Below, in pieces: positions 52,892 to 62,576 of a stretch of 64,000 nucleotides of DNA. The notes beneath the pieces were generated by a model, which did not search any database, had not been told where the DNA came from, and saw only the letters and a program-made list of their open reading frames with translations. Source of the DNA: Agriotes lineatus (taxonomy: Eukaryota > Arthropoda > Insecta > Coleoptera > Elateridae). Each line of letters starts with the position of its first letter. Within the stretch, counting starts at the first letter, position 1. Made by a program: the position numbers and the translations under genes. Location of the stretch: the NCBI GenBank assembly GCA_940337035.1, contig CALNHX010005186.1:1-64000 (forward strand), given 5' to 3'.

Positions 52892-55800
52892 GTCCCAGTA
52901 TATCCCATATGTCCTATACCTCTTTAACGTCCCAGACGTCCCAGATGTCCCATATGTCAGTACCGTCCCAGATGTTCCATATGTCCCTAAAGTTTTAGAC
53001 GTCCTAGATGTCTTATATGTCCCTAACGTCCCAGATGTCCCAGATTTTCCATATGTCCCTAACGTCCCAGACGTGCTAGATGTCCCTTATATCCTTAACG
53101 TCCCAGACGTCCCAGATGTCCCAAATGCCAATAACGTCCCAGACGTCCCAGATGTCCTAGATGTCCCATATGTCCCTAATGTCCCAGGCGTCCCAGACCT
53201 CCCATATGTCCCATATGTCCCTAACGTCCAGGGCGTCCTAAATGTCCAATATGTCCTTAACGTCCCAGACGTCCCAGACGTCCTAGATGTCCCATATGTC
53301 CTAAACGTCCCAGACGTCCCAGATGTCCCATATGTCCGTAACGTCCCAGACGTCCCAGATGTTCAATGTGTCCCATATGTCCGTAACGTCCCAGACGTCC
53401 CAGATGTTCAATGTGTCCCATATGTCCCTAATGTCCCTAATGTCCCAGGCGTCCTAAATGTCCCATATGTCCTTAACGTTCCAGACGTCCCAGACGTCTT
53501 AGATGTCCCAAATGTCCTTAACGTCCCAGACGTTCCAGCTGTCCCATATGTCCCATATGTTTATAATGTCCCAGGCGTCCTAGATGTTCCATATGTCCCT
53601 AACGTCCCAGACGTCCCAGATGTCCTATATGTCCCATATGTCCTTAACGTCCCAGACGTCCCAGATGTCCCATATGTCCTAAACGTCCCAGACGTCCCAA
53701 ATGTCCCATATGTCCCTAATGTCCCAGGCGTCCTGAATGTCCCATATGTCCTTAACGTCCCAGACGTCCCAGACGCCCTAGATGTCCCATATGTCATTAA
53801 CGTCCCGGACGTCCCAGATGTCCCATATGTCCCTAACGTCCCAGACGTCCCAGATGTCCCATATGTCCCATATGTCCCTAATGTCCAAGGCGTCCCAGAT
53901 GTCCCATATGTCCCATATGTCCCTAATGTCCCAGGCGTACTAAATGTCCCATATGTCCTTGAAGTCCCAGACGTCCCAGACGTCCTAGATGTCCCATATG
54001 TCCTTAAAGTCCCAGACGTCCCAGATGTCCCATATGTCCCATGTGTCCCTAATGACCCAGGCGTCCTAGATGTTCCATATGTCCCTAACGTCCAAGACGT
54101 CCTAAATGTCCCATATGTCCCTAACGTCCCAGACGTCCCAGCTGTCCCGTATGTCCCTAACGCCCCTAACGTCCCAGACGTCCTAGATGTCCTATATGTC
54201 CTTAACGTCCCAGATGTCAAAGATGAGCCATATGTCCCTAACGTCCCAGACGTCACAGATGTCCCAAAGGTCTTATATATCCTTAATGTCCCAGGCGTAT
54301 TAGATGTCCCATATGTCTTTAACGTCCCGGACTTCCCAGACGTCCTAGATGTCCCATATGTCCTTAACGTCCCAGACGTCCCAGATGTCCCATATGTCCC
54401 TAACGTCCCAGACGTCCCAGATGTCCCATATGTCCCTAATGTCCCAGGCGTTCTAGAAATTCTATATGTCCCTAACGTCCCAGACGTCCCATATGTCCTT
54501 AACGTCCCAGATGTCCCAGACGTCCTAAATGTCCCATATGTCCCTAACTTCCCAGACGTCTCAGACGTCCTAGATGTCCTATATGTCCCTAACGTCCCAG
54601 ACGTCTCAGACGTCCTAAATGTCCCATATGTCCCTAACGTCCCAGACGTCCCATATGTCCTTAACGTCCCAGACGTCCCAGACGTCCTAAATGTCCCATA
54701 TGTCCCAAATGTCCTAGACGTCCTACATGTCCCATATGTCCCTAACGTCCCAGACGTCTCAGACGTCCTAGATGTCCTATATGTCCCTAACGTCCCAGAC
54801 GTCCCAGATGTCCCATATGTCCCAAACGTCTCAGACGTCCCAGATGTCCCATATGTCCTTAACGTTTCAGACGTCCCAGATGTCCCATATGTCTCATATG
54901 TCCCTAATGTTCCAGGCGTCCCAGATGTTCCATATGTCCCATATGTCCCTAATGTCCCAGACGTCCCAGATGTCCCATATGTCCATAACGTACCAGATGT
55001 TCCATATGTCCCTAACGTCCCAGATGTCCTAGATGTCTTATATGCCCCTAACGTCCCAGACGTCCCAGATCTCCCATATGTCCCTAACGTACCAGACGTC
55101 CTAGGTGTCCCTTATATCCTTAATGTCCCAGACGTCCCAGATGTCCCATATGTCAATAACGTCCCAGACGTCCCAGATGTCCTATATGTCCCATATGTCC
55201 CTAATGTCCAGGGCGTCTTAAATGTCCCATATGTTTTTAACGTCCCAGACGTCCCAGACGTCCTAGATGTCCCATATGTCCCTAAAGTCCCAGACGTCCC
55301 AGATGTCCCATATGTCCCATATGTCCCTAATGTCCGAGGCGTCCCAGATGTCCCATATTTCCCATATGTCCCTAATGTCCCAGGCGTCCTAAATGTCCCA
55401 TATGTCCTTAAAGTCCAAGACGTCCCAGACGTCCCAGCTGTCCCGTATGTCCCTAACGCCCCTGACGTTCCAGACGTCCTAGATGTCCTATATGTCCTTA
55501 ACGTCCCAGACGTCCCAGATGAGCCATATGTCCCTAACGTCCCAGACGTCCCAGATGACCCAAAAGTCTTATATATCCTTAATGTCCCAGGCGTATTAGA
55601 TGTCCCATATGTCCCATATGTCCCTAATGTGCCAGGCGTCCTAAATGTCCCATATGTCTTTAACGTCCCGGACGTCCCAGACGTCCTAGATGTCCCATAT
55701 GTCCTTACCGTCCCAGACGTCCCAGATGTCCCATATGTCCCTAACGTCCCAGACGTCCCAGATGTCCCATATGTCCCTAATGTCCCAGGCGTCCTAGATA

Positions 55801-57714
55801 TTCCATATGTCCCTAACGTCCCAGACGTCCCATATGTCCTTAACGTCCCAGACGTCCCAGACGTCCTAAATGTCCCATATGTCCCTAACGTCCCAGACGT
55901 CTCAGACGTCCTAGATGTCCTATAAGTCCCTAACGTCCCAGACGTCTCAGACGTCCTAAATGTCCCATATGTCCTTAACGTCCCAGACGTCCCAGACGTC
56001 CTAAATGTCCCATATGTCCCTAATGTCCCAGACGTCCTACATGTCCCATATGTCCCTAACGTCCCAGACGTCTCAGACGTCCTAGATGTCCTATATGTCC
56101 CTAACGTCCCAGATGTCCCAGATGTCCCATATGTCCCTAACGTCTCAGACGTCCCAGACGTCCCATATGTCCTTAACGTCCCAGACGTCCCAGATGTCCC
56201 ATATGTCTCATATGTCCCTATTGTTCCAGGCGTCCCAGATGTCCCATATGTCCCATATGTCCCTAATGTCCCAGACGTCCCAGATGTCCCATATGTCCCT
56301 AACGTCCCAGATGTTCCATATGTCCCTAACGTCCCAGATGTCCTAGATGTCTTATATGCCCCTAACGTCCCAGACGTCCCAGATCTCCCATATGTCCCTA
56401 ACGTCCCAGACGTCCTAGGTGTCCCTTATATCCTTAATGTCCCAGACGTCCCAGATGTCCCATATGTCAATAACGTCCCAGACGTCCCAGCTGTCCTATA
56501 TGTCCCATATGTCTCTAATGTCCCAGGCGTCCCGGACCTCCCATGTGTCCCATATGTCCCTAATGTCCAGGGCGTCCTAAATGTCCCATATCTCCTTAAC
56601 GTCCCAGACGTCCCAGACGTCCTAGATGTCCCAAATGTCCTTAACGTCCCAGACGTGCCAGATGTCCCATATGTTTCATATGTTTCTAATGTCACAGGCG
56701 TCCTAGATGTTCCATATGTCCCTAACGTCCCAGACGTCCCAGATGTCTTAGATGTCCCATATGTCCTTAACGTCCCAGACGTCCCAGATGTCCCATATGT
56801 CCCTAACGTCCCAGACGTCCCAGATGTCCCATATGTGCCTAATATCCCAGGCGTAGTAATTCTCCCATATGTCCTTAACGTCCCAGACGTCCCAGATGTC
56901 CCATATGTCCCTAACGTCCCAGACGTCCTAGATGTTCCACATGTCCTTAACGTCCCAGACGGCCTAAACTTCCCATACGTCATAAACGTTCCAGACGTCC
57001 CAGACGTTGTAGATGTCCCATATGTCTCTAACGTCCTTGACGGCCCAGACGTCCTAGATGTCCCATATGTCCCTAACGTCCAAGACGTCCCAAATGTCCC
57101 ATATATTCCTAAAGTCCCAGACGTTTCAGATGTCCCAAATGTCCCATATGTCCCTAACGTCCCAGACGTCCCAGATGTCCCATATGTCCCTAACGTCCCA
57201 GACGTCCTAGATGTTCCACATGTCCTTAACGTCCCAGACGGCCTAAACTTCCAATACGTCATAAACGTTCCAGACGTCCCAGACGTTGTAGATGTCCCAT
57301 ATGTCTCTAACGTCCTTGACGGCCCAGACGTCCTAGATGTCCCATATGTCCCTAACGTCCAAGACGTCCCAAATGTCCCATATATCCCTAAAGTCCCAGA
57401 CGTTCCAGATGTCCCATATGTCTCTAACATCCCAGACGTCCAGGATGTTCCATATGTCCTAACGTCCCAGACGTCCTAGATGTCCCATACGTCTCTAACG
57501 TCCCAGACGTCCTACGTGTTTTATATGTCCCTAACGTCCCAGACGTCCTAGATGTCCCATATGTCCCCAACGTCCTTGACGTCCCAGACGTCCTAGATGT
57601 CCCATATGTCCCTAACGTCCCAGACGTCTCAGATGTCTCATATATCCCATATGTCCTTAACGTCCCAGACGTCCTAGATGTCCTATATGTCCCTAACGTC
57701 CCAGTCGTCCGAGA
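52892..57714 (+). repeat. array block lacking further junctions, first 3.6-kb edge unit
   Basis: The last 37-bp junction of the window starts at 52,892. After it the sequence first follows the block that begins at 14,162 and 32,681, and no junction follows. From about 54,098 to 57,714 it forms one unit that is repeated once more to the right. That unit ends in divergent edge-type repeats (GACGGCCTAAACTTCC, GACGTTGTAGATG, CTTGACGGCC) not seen in the first 56 kb. The frame is intact except for a missing C near 57,460. Confidence 0.8.
56880..57411 (+). repeat. 279-bp edge-type repeat dimer, first occurrence
   Basis: Two direct copies offset by 279 bp (thirty-one 9-bp units) carry the edge-specific variants GGCCTAAACTTCC (56,961 and 57,240), GACGTTGTAG and CTTGACGGCC. 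They are more divergent from the 36-bp consensus than the rest of the array but keep the 9-bp period and polarity. The dimer recurs at 60,542-61,073, displaced by 3662 bp. Confidence 0.82.
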
Positions 57715-60700
57715 CGTCCTAAATGTCCCATATGTCCCTAACGTCCCAGACGTCCCAGCTGTCCCGTATGTCCCTAACGCCCCTAACGTCCCAGACGTCC
57801 TAGATGTCCTATATGTCCTTAACGTCCCAGATGTCCCAGATGAGCCATATGTCCCTAACGTCCCAGACGTCCCAGATGTCCCAAAGGTCATATATATCCT
57901 TAATGTCCCAGGCGTATTAGATGTCCCATATGTCTTTAACGTCCCGGACTTCCCAGACGTCCTAGATGTCCCATATGTCCTTAACGTCCCAGACGTCCCA
58001 GATGTCCCATATGTCCCTAACGTCCCAGACGTCCCAGATGTCCCATATGTCCCTAATGTCCCAGGCGTTCTAGAAATTCTATATGTCCCTAACGTCCCAG
58101 ACGTCCCATATGTCCTTAACGTCCCAGACGTCCCAGACGTCCTAAATGTCCCATATGTCCCTAACTTCCCAGACGTCTCAGACGTCCTAGATGTCCTATA
58201 TGTCCCTAACGTCCCAGACGTCTCAGACGTCCTAAATGTCCCATACGTCCCTAACGTCCCAGACGTCCCATATGTCCTTAACGTCCCAGACGTCCCAGAC
58301 GTCCTAAATATCCCATATGTCCCTAATGTCCTAGACGTCCTACATGTCCCATATGTCCCTAACGTCCCAGACGTCTCAGACGTCCTAGATGTCCTATATG
58401 TCCCTAACGTCCCAGACGTCCCAGATGTCCCATATGTCCCAAACGTCTCAGACGTCCCAGATGTCCCATATGTCCTTAACGTTTCAGACGTCCCAGATGT
58501 CCCATATGTCTCATATGTCCCTAATGTTCCAGGCGTCCCAGATGTTCCATATGTCCCATATGTCCCTAATGTCCCAGACATCCCAGATGTCCCATATGTC
58601 CATAATGTCCCAGATGTTCCATATGTCCCTAACGTCCCAGATGTCCTAGATGTCTTATATGCCCCTAACGTCCCAGACGTCCCAGATCTCCCATATGTCC
58701 CTAACGTACCAGACGTCCTAGGTGTCCCTTATATCCTTAATGTCCCAGACGTCCCAGATGTCCCATATGTCAATAACGTCCCAGAAGTCCCAGATGTCCT
58801 ATATGTCTTATATGTCCCTAATGTCCCAGGCGTCCCGGACCTCCCATATGTCCCATATGTCCCTAATGTCCAGGGCGTCTTAAATGTCCCATATGTTTTT
58901 AACGTCCCAGACGTCCCAGACGTCCTAGATGTCCCATATGTCCCTAAAGTCCCAGACGTCCCAGATGTCCCATATGTCCCATATGTCCCTAATGTCCGAG
59001 GCGTCCCAGATGTCCCATATTTCCCATATGTCCCTAATGTCCCAGGCGTCCTAAATGTCCCATATGTCCTTAAAGTCCAAGACGTCCCAGACGTCCCAGC
59101 TGTCCCGTATGTCCCTAACGCCCCTGACGTTCCAGACGTCCTAGATGTCCTATATGTCCTTAACGTCCCAGACGTCCCAGATGAGCCATATGTCCCTAAC
59201 GTCCCAGACGTCCCAGATGACCCAAAAGTCTTATATATCCTTAATGTCCCAGGCGTATTAGATGTCCCATATGTCCCATATGTCCCTAATGTGCCAGGCG
59301 TCCTAAATGTCCAATATGTCTTTAACGTCCCGGACGTCCCAGACGTCCTAGATGTCCCATATGTCCTTACCGTCCCAGACGTCCCAGATGTCCCATATGT
59401 CCCTAACGTCCCAGACGTCCCAGATGTCCCATATGTCCCTAATGTCCCAGGCGTCCTAGATATTCCATATGTCCCTAACGTCCCAGACGTCCCATATGTC
59501 CTTAACGTCCCAGACGTCCCAGACGTCCTAAATGTCCCATATGTCCCTAACGTCCCAGACGTCTCAGACGTCCTAGATGTCCTATAAGTCCCTAACGTCC
59601 CAGACGTCTCAGACGTCCTAAATGTCCCATATGTCCTTAACGTCCCAGACGTCCCAGACGTCCTAAATGTCCCATATGTCCCTAATGTCCCAGACGTCCT
59701 ACATGTCCCATATGTCCCTAACGTCCCAGACGTCTCAGACGTCCTAGATGTCCTATATGTCCCTAACGTCCCAGATGTCCCAGATGTCCCATATGTCCCT
59801 AACGTCTCAGACGTCCCAGACGTCCCATATGTCCTTAACGTCCCAGACGTCCCAGATGTCCCATATGTCTCATATGTCCCTATTGTTCCAGGCGTCCCAG
59901 ATGTCCCATATGTCCCATATGTCCCTAATGTCCCAGACGTCCCAGATGTCCCATATGTCCCTAACGTCCCAGATGTTCCATATGTCCCTAACGTCCCAGA
60001 TGTCCTAGATGTCTTATATGCCCCTAACGTCCCAGACGTCCCAGATCTCCCATATGTCCCTAACGTCCCAGACGTCCTAGGTGTCCCTTATATCCTTAAT
60101 GTCCCAGACGTCCCAGATGTCCCATATGTCAATAACGTCCCAGACGTCCCAGCTGTCCTATATGTCCCATATGTCCCTAATGTCCCAGGCGTCCCGGACC
60201 TCCCATATGTCCCATATGTCCCTAATGTCCAGGGCGTCCTAAATGTCCCATATCTCCTTAACGTCCCAGACGTCCCAGACGTCCTAGATGTCCCAAATGT
60301 CCTTAACGTCCCAGACGTGCCAGATGTCCCATATGTTTCATATGTTTCTAATGTCCCAGGCGTCCTAGATGTTCCATATGTCCCTAACGTCCCAGACGTC
60401 CCAGATGTCTTAGATGTCCCATATGTCCTTAACGTCCCAGACGTCCCAGATGTCCCATATGTCCCTAACGTCCCAGACGTCCCAGATGTCCCATATGTGC
60501 CTAATATCCCAGGCGTAGTAATTCTCCCATATGTCCTTAACGTCCCAGACGTCCCAGATGTCCCATATGTCCCTAACGTCCCAGACGTCCTAGATGTTCC
60601 ACATGTCCTTAACGTCCCAGACGGCCTAAACTTCCCATACGTCATAAACGTTCCAGACGTCCCAGACGTTGTAGATGTCCCATATGTCTCTAACGTCCTT

Positions 60701-61918
60701 GACGGCCCAGACGTCCTAGATGTCCCATATGTCCCTAACGTCCAAGACGTCCCAAATGTCCCATATATCCCTAAAGTCCCAGACGTTCCAGATGTCCCAA
60801 ATGTCCCATATGTCCCTAACGTCCCAGACGTCCCAGATGTCCCATATGTCCCTAACGTCCCAGACGTCCTAGATGTTCCACATGTCCTTAACGTCCCAGA
60901 CGGCCTAAACTTCCCATACGTCATAAACGTTCCAGACGTCCCAGACGTTGTAGATGTCCCATATGTCTCTAACGTCCTTGACGGCCCAGACGTCCTAGAT
61001 GTCCCATATGTCCCTAACGTCCAAGACGTCCCAAATGTCCCATATATCCCTAAAGTCCCAGACGTTCCAGATGTCCCATATGTCTCTAACATCCCAGACG
61101 TCCAGGATGTTCCATATGTCCCTAACGTCCCAGACGTCCTAGATGTCCCATACGTCTCTAACGTCCCAGACGTCCTACGTGTTTTATATGTCCCTAACGT
61201 CCCAGACGTCCTAGATGTCCCATATGTCCCCAACGTCCTTGACGTCCCAGACGTCCTAGATGTCCCATATGTCCCTAACGTCCCAGACGTCTCAGATGTC
61301 TCATATATCCCATATGTCCTTAACGTCCCAGACGTCCTAGATGTCCTATATGTCCCTAACGTCCCAGTCGTCCGAGAAGTCCCATATGTCTCAAACGTCC
61401 CAGACGTCCCAGACGTCCTAGATGTTCCATATGTCCCTAACGTCGTTGACGTCCCAAACGTCCTAGATGTCCCATATATCCCTAACGTCCCAGACGTCTT
61501 AGACGTCCTATATGTCCCTAACCTCTCAGACTTCCCAGACGTCCCAGATGTCCCATATGTCTCTAACGGCCCAGACGTCTCAGATGTCCCATATGTCTCA
61601 TATATCCTTAACGTCCCAGACGTCCTAGATGTCCTATATGTCCCTAACGTCCCATAGGTCCCAGATGTCCCATATGTCCCAAACGTTCCAGACGTTCCAG
61701 ACGTCCTATGTGTCCTATATGTCCCTAACGTCCAAGGCGTCCTAGATGTCCCATATGTCCTTAACGTCCCAGACGTCCCAGACGTCCTAGATGTTCCATA
61801 TATCCCTAACGTCCCAGACGTCCTAGTTGTCCTATATTTCTAACGTCTCATACGTCCCAGATGTCCCATATGTCCCTAACTTCCCAGACGTCCTAGATGT
61901 CTCATATGTCCTTAACGT
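57715..61918 (+). repeat. second 3.6-kb edge unit and terminal array segment
   Basis: Near 57,711-57,717 edge-type sequence (CAGTCGTCCGAGA) is joined directly to GACGTCCTAAATG, which is the context of 54,096. In the second copy the same CAGTCGTCCGAGA near 61,366 instead continues into new edge sequence. This is the signature of a direct tandem duplication of about 3617 bp. The offset grows to 3662 bp after about 58,820, because the right copy has 45 bp (five units) that the left lacks. From about 61,380 the units are the most irregular of the array (GTCGTTGACG, CTAACGGCCC, TATTTCTAACG). The last recognisable unit is GTCCTTAACG, ending by 61,918. Confidence 0.82.
60542..61073 (+). repeat. 279-bp edge-type repeat dimer, second occurrence
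   Basis: Same structure as the dimer at 56.9 kb, with GGCCTAAACTTCC at 60,623 and 60,902. Small differences distinguish the copies: 60,902 keeps TTCCCATACG where 57,240 has TTCCAATACG, and ATATCCC here replaces ATATTCC near 57,103. It lies within the right copy of the 3.6-kb duplication. Confidence 0.82.
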
Positions 61919-62339
61919 TGTAACGACCCGCCTTTATTCGGGATAATTTAATTTACTTTATTGCCTCGGATATGCTCTAAGCCGGAGAATACGTTCAGAT
62001 TGCTCAAATAATGTGTAGATCAATAAATAGCACAGGATAATGAAAACAAAATATACTGTTTTTAACTATTTACATTTAAGAATGGAAATAATACCGCACA
62101 CTGCAGGTTACATTATATAGGGTTGTCGCGCCAACAGGGGGGTTGCTCGGGCTCGCCGGCAGCACCGCAACCCAAATTGTCCAGGTGAAGGGCAGGCACG
62201 TCGAAAACGCCTTCGAAGCGCACGTCGTCGTCCCTGGAGATGTCGCGGAGTCGACTGTCCGCGCAGCGGCCTCTTATCGGTCGGACGAGGTCGTTGATCG
62301 AATGCCCCAGTCGTGATAGGTGATTGTTTGTTTACAACA
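61919..62339. other. non-repeat segment after the array: LINE 5' UTR or LTR-like fragment (minus strand)
   Basis: The sequence changes abruptly from satellite to unique DNA. The first about 180 bp are AT-rich and the next about 180 bp are GC- and CpG-rich. The segment can be read as TG...CA (TGTAACG at 61,919 to TTTACAACA ending at 62,339). On the minus strand it has a TATATAA box and two AATAAA signals (complement of 61,957-61,962 and 61,933-61,938) close to its minus-strand 3' end, as a long terminal repeat would. Against this, no primer-binding site or polypurine tract is seen beside it, no convincing target duplication exists (AACGT against AACGC), and satellite does not resume after it. 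The simpler alternative is the 5' UTR of the LINE that follows. Confidence 0.35.
62113..62119 (-). promoter_or_regulatory. TATA-like box on the minus strand
   Basis: The minus strand reads CCCTATATAATG here, with a GC-rich upstream side (plus coordinates 62,120-62,300) and an AT-rich downstream side ending in AATAAA signals. That layout suits an LTR promoter. No transcription evidence exists, and a chance match is possible. Confidence 0.2.
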
Positions 62340-62576
62340 AACGCTGCGAACACTTCGGATTATTTATTGTGTTTTAAAGAGGTACCTGACGATGAAAGAA
62401 ACGGCAGAAGTTCGCGTCCGGTGTGCTGAATTAGACCGGGGCCGCCGAACGATTTGGCGGCGTCCGTAGCTCGGAAGTAGAAGTAAATGTTGTCGCAGAG
62501 CTAGCAACACGTGCGCGCTGATCCTGCGAGTTTTATTCTCTAACCGAATACAAAAGTTAAGTGTAAATTAAGTAAA
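62340..62576 (+). other. LINE leader / 5' UTR segment
   Basis: A 237-bp non-repeat stretch before ORF1. It holds two short upstream frames: 25 codons from the ATG at 62,392 to the TAG at 62,467, and a 5-codon one near 62,488. Neither resembles a known protein. Upstream ATGs would reduce simple scanning to ORF1. Composition shifts from moderately GC-rich (62,410-62,470) to AT-rich just before ORF1. I see no TATA box on the plus strand near the start, as expected if the element uses an internal promoter. Confidence 0.5.

Larger units (their letters stand above)
1..61918 (+). repeat. 9-bp minisatellite / satellite array, hierarchical higher-order repeat
   Basis: The whole interval is a head-to-tail run of 9-bp units of the form GTCC(C/T)(A/T)NA(C/T). 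Four variants in fixed order, GTCCCAGAC, GTCCCAGAT, GTCCCATAT and GTCCCTAAC, make the commonest 36-bp composite. Frequent variants are GTCCTAGAT, GTCCTAAAT, GTCCTTAAC, GTCCCTAAT and GTCCCAGGC. The consensus composite is 20/36 G+C and strongly strand-skewed (14 C against 6 G). Polarity is the same throughout; I saw no inverted segment. Above 36 bp there are kilobase higher-order repeats and an approximately 18.5-kb super-unit. The left end lies outside the window and the right end is at about 61,918. No gene, promoter or RNA gene is supported inside it. Whether it is centromeric, subtelomeric, sex-linked or elsewhere cannot be told from the sequence. Confidence 0.97.

Noticed and set aside
1570..60008. 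Recurring 86-codon Met-Ser-Leu-Thr-Ser-Gln frames as a small gene family
   Set aside because: They are the same stretch of satellite read in the second frame, bounded by CCTAGATG variants that create TAG. They recur because the larger block recurs.
105..61657. Dozens of long open frames (Val-Pro-x, Met-Ser-x, Gly-Thr-x) on both strands as protein-coding genes
   Set aside because: They follow from a 9-bp period with few stops, overlap each other on both strands, begin and end at phase-shifting junctions, and lack non-repeat termini or recognisable domains.
1..61918. CRISPR array
   Set aside because: There are direct repeats but no unique spacers, the period is 9 bp, and the context is eukaryotic.
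1..61918. CRE-like GACGTC sites as a giant enhancer
   Set aside because: The full TGACGTCA site is not formed in the consensus, and the hexamer is an automatic product of the unit border. No adjacent gene is present to regulate.
61919..62339. Clear target-site duplication AACG around an LTR
   Set aside because: Only four bases match and they need a non-canonical LTR start. Chance is likely, and satellite does not continue on the right side.
62108..62353. 81-codon minus-strand frame
   Set aside because: It is Arg-rich low-complexity in a CpG-rich segment, without a recognisable domain, and lies in a likely UTR or LTR region.
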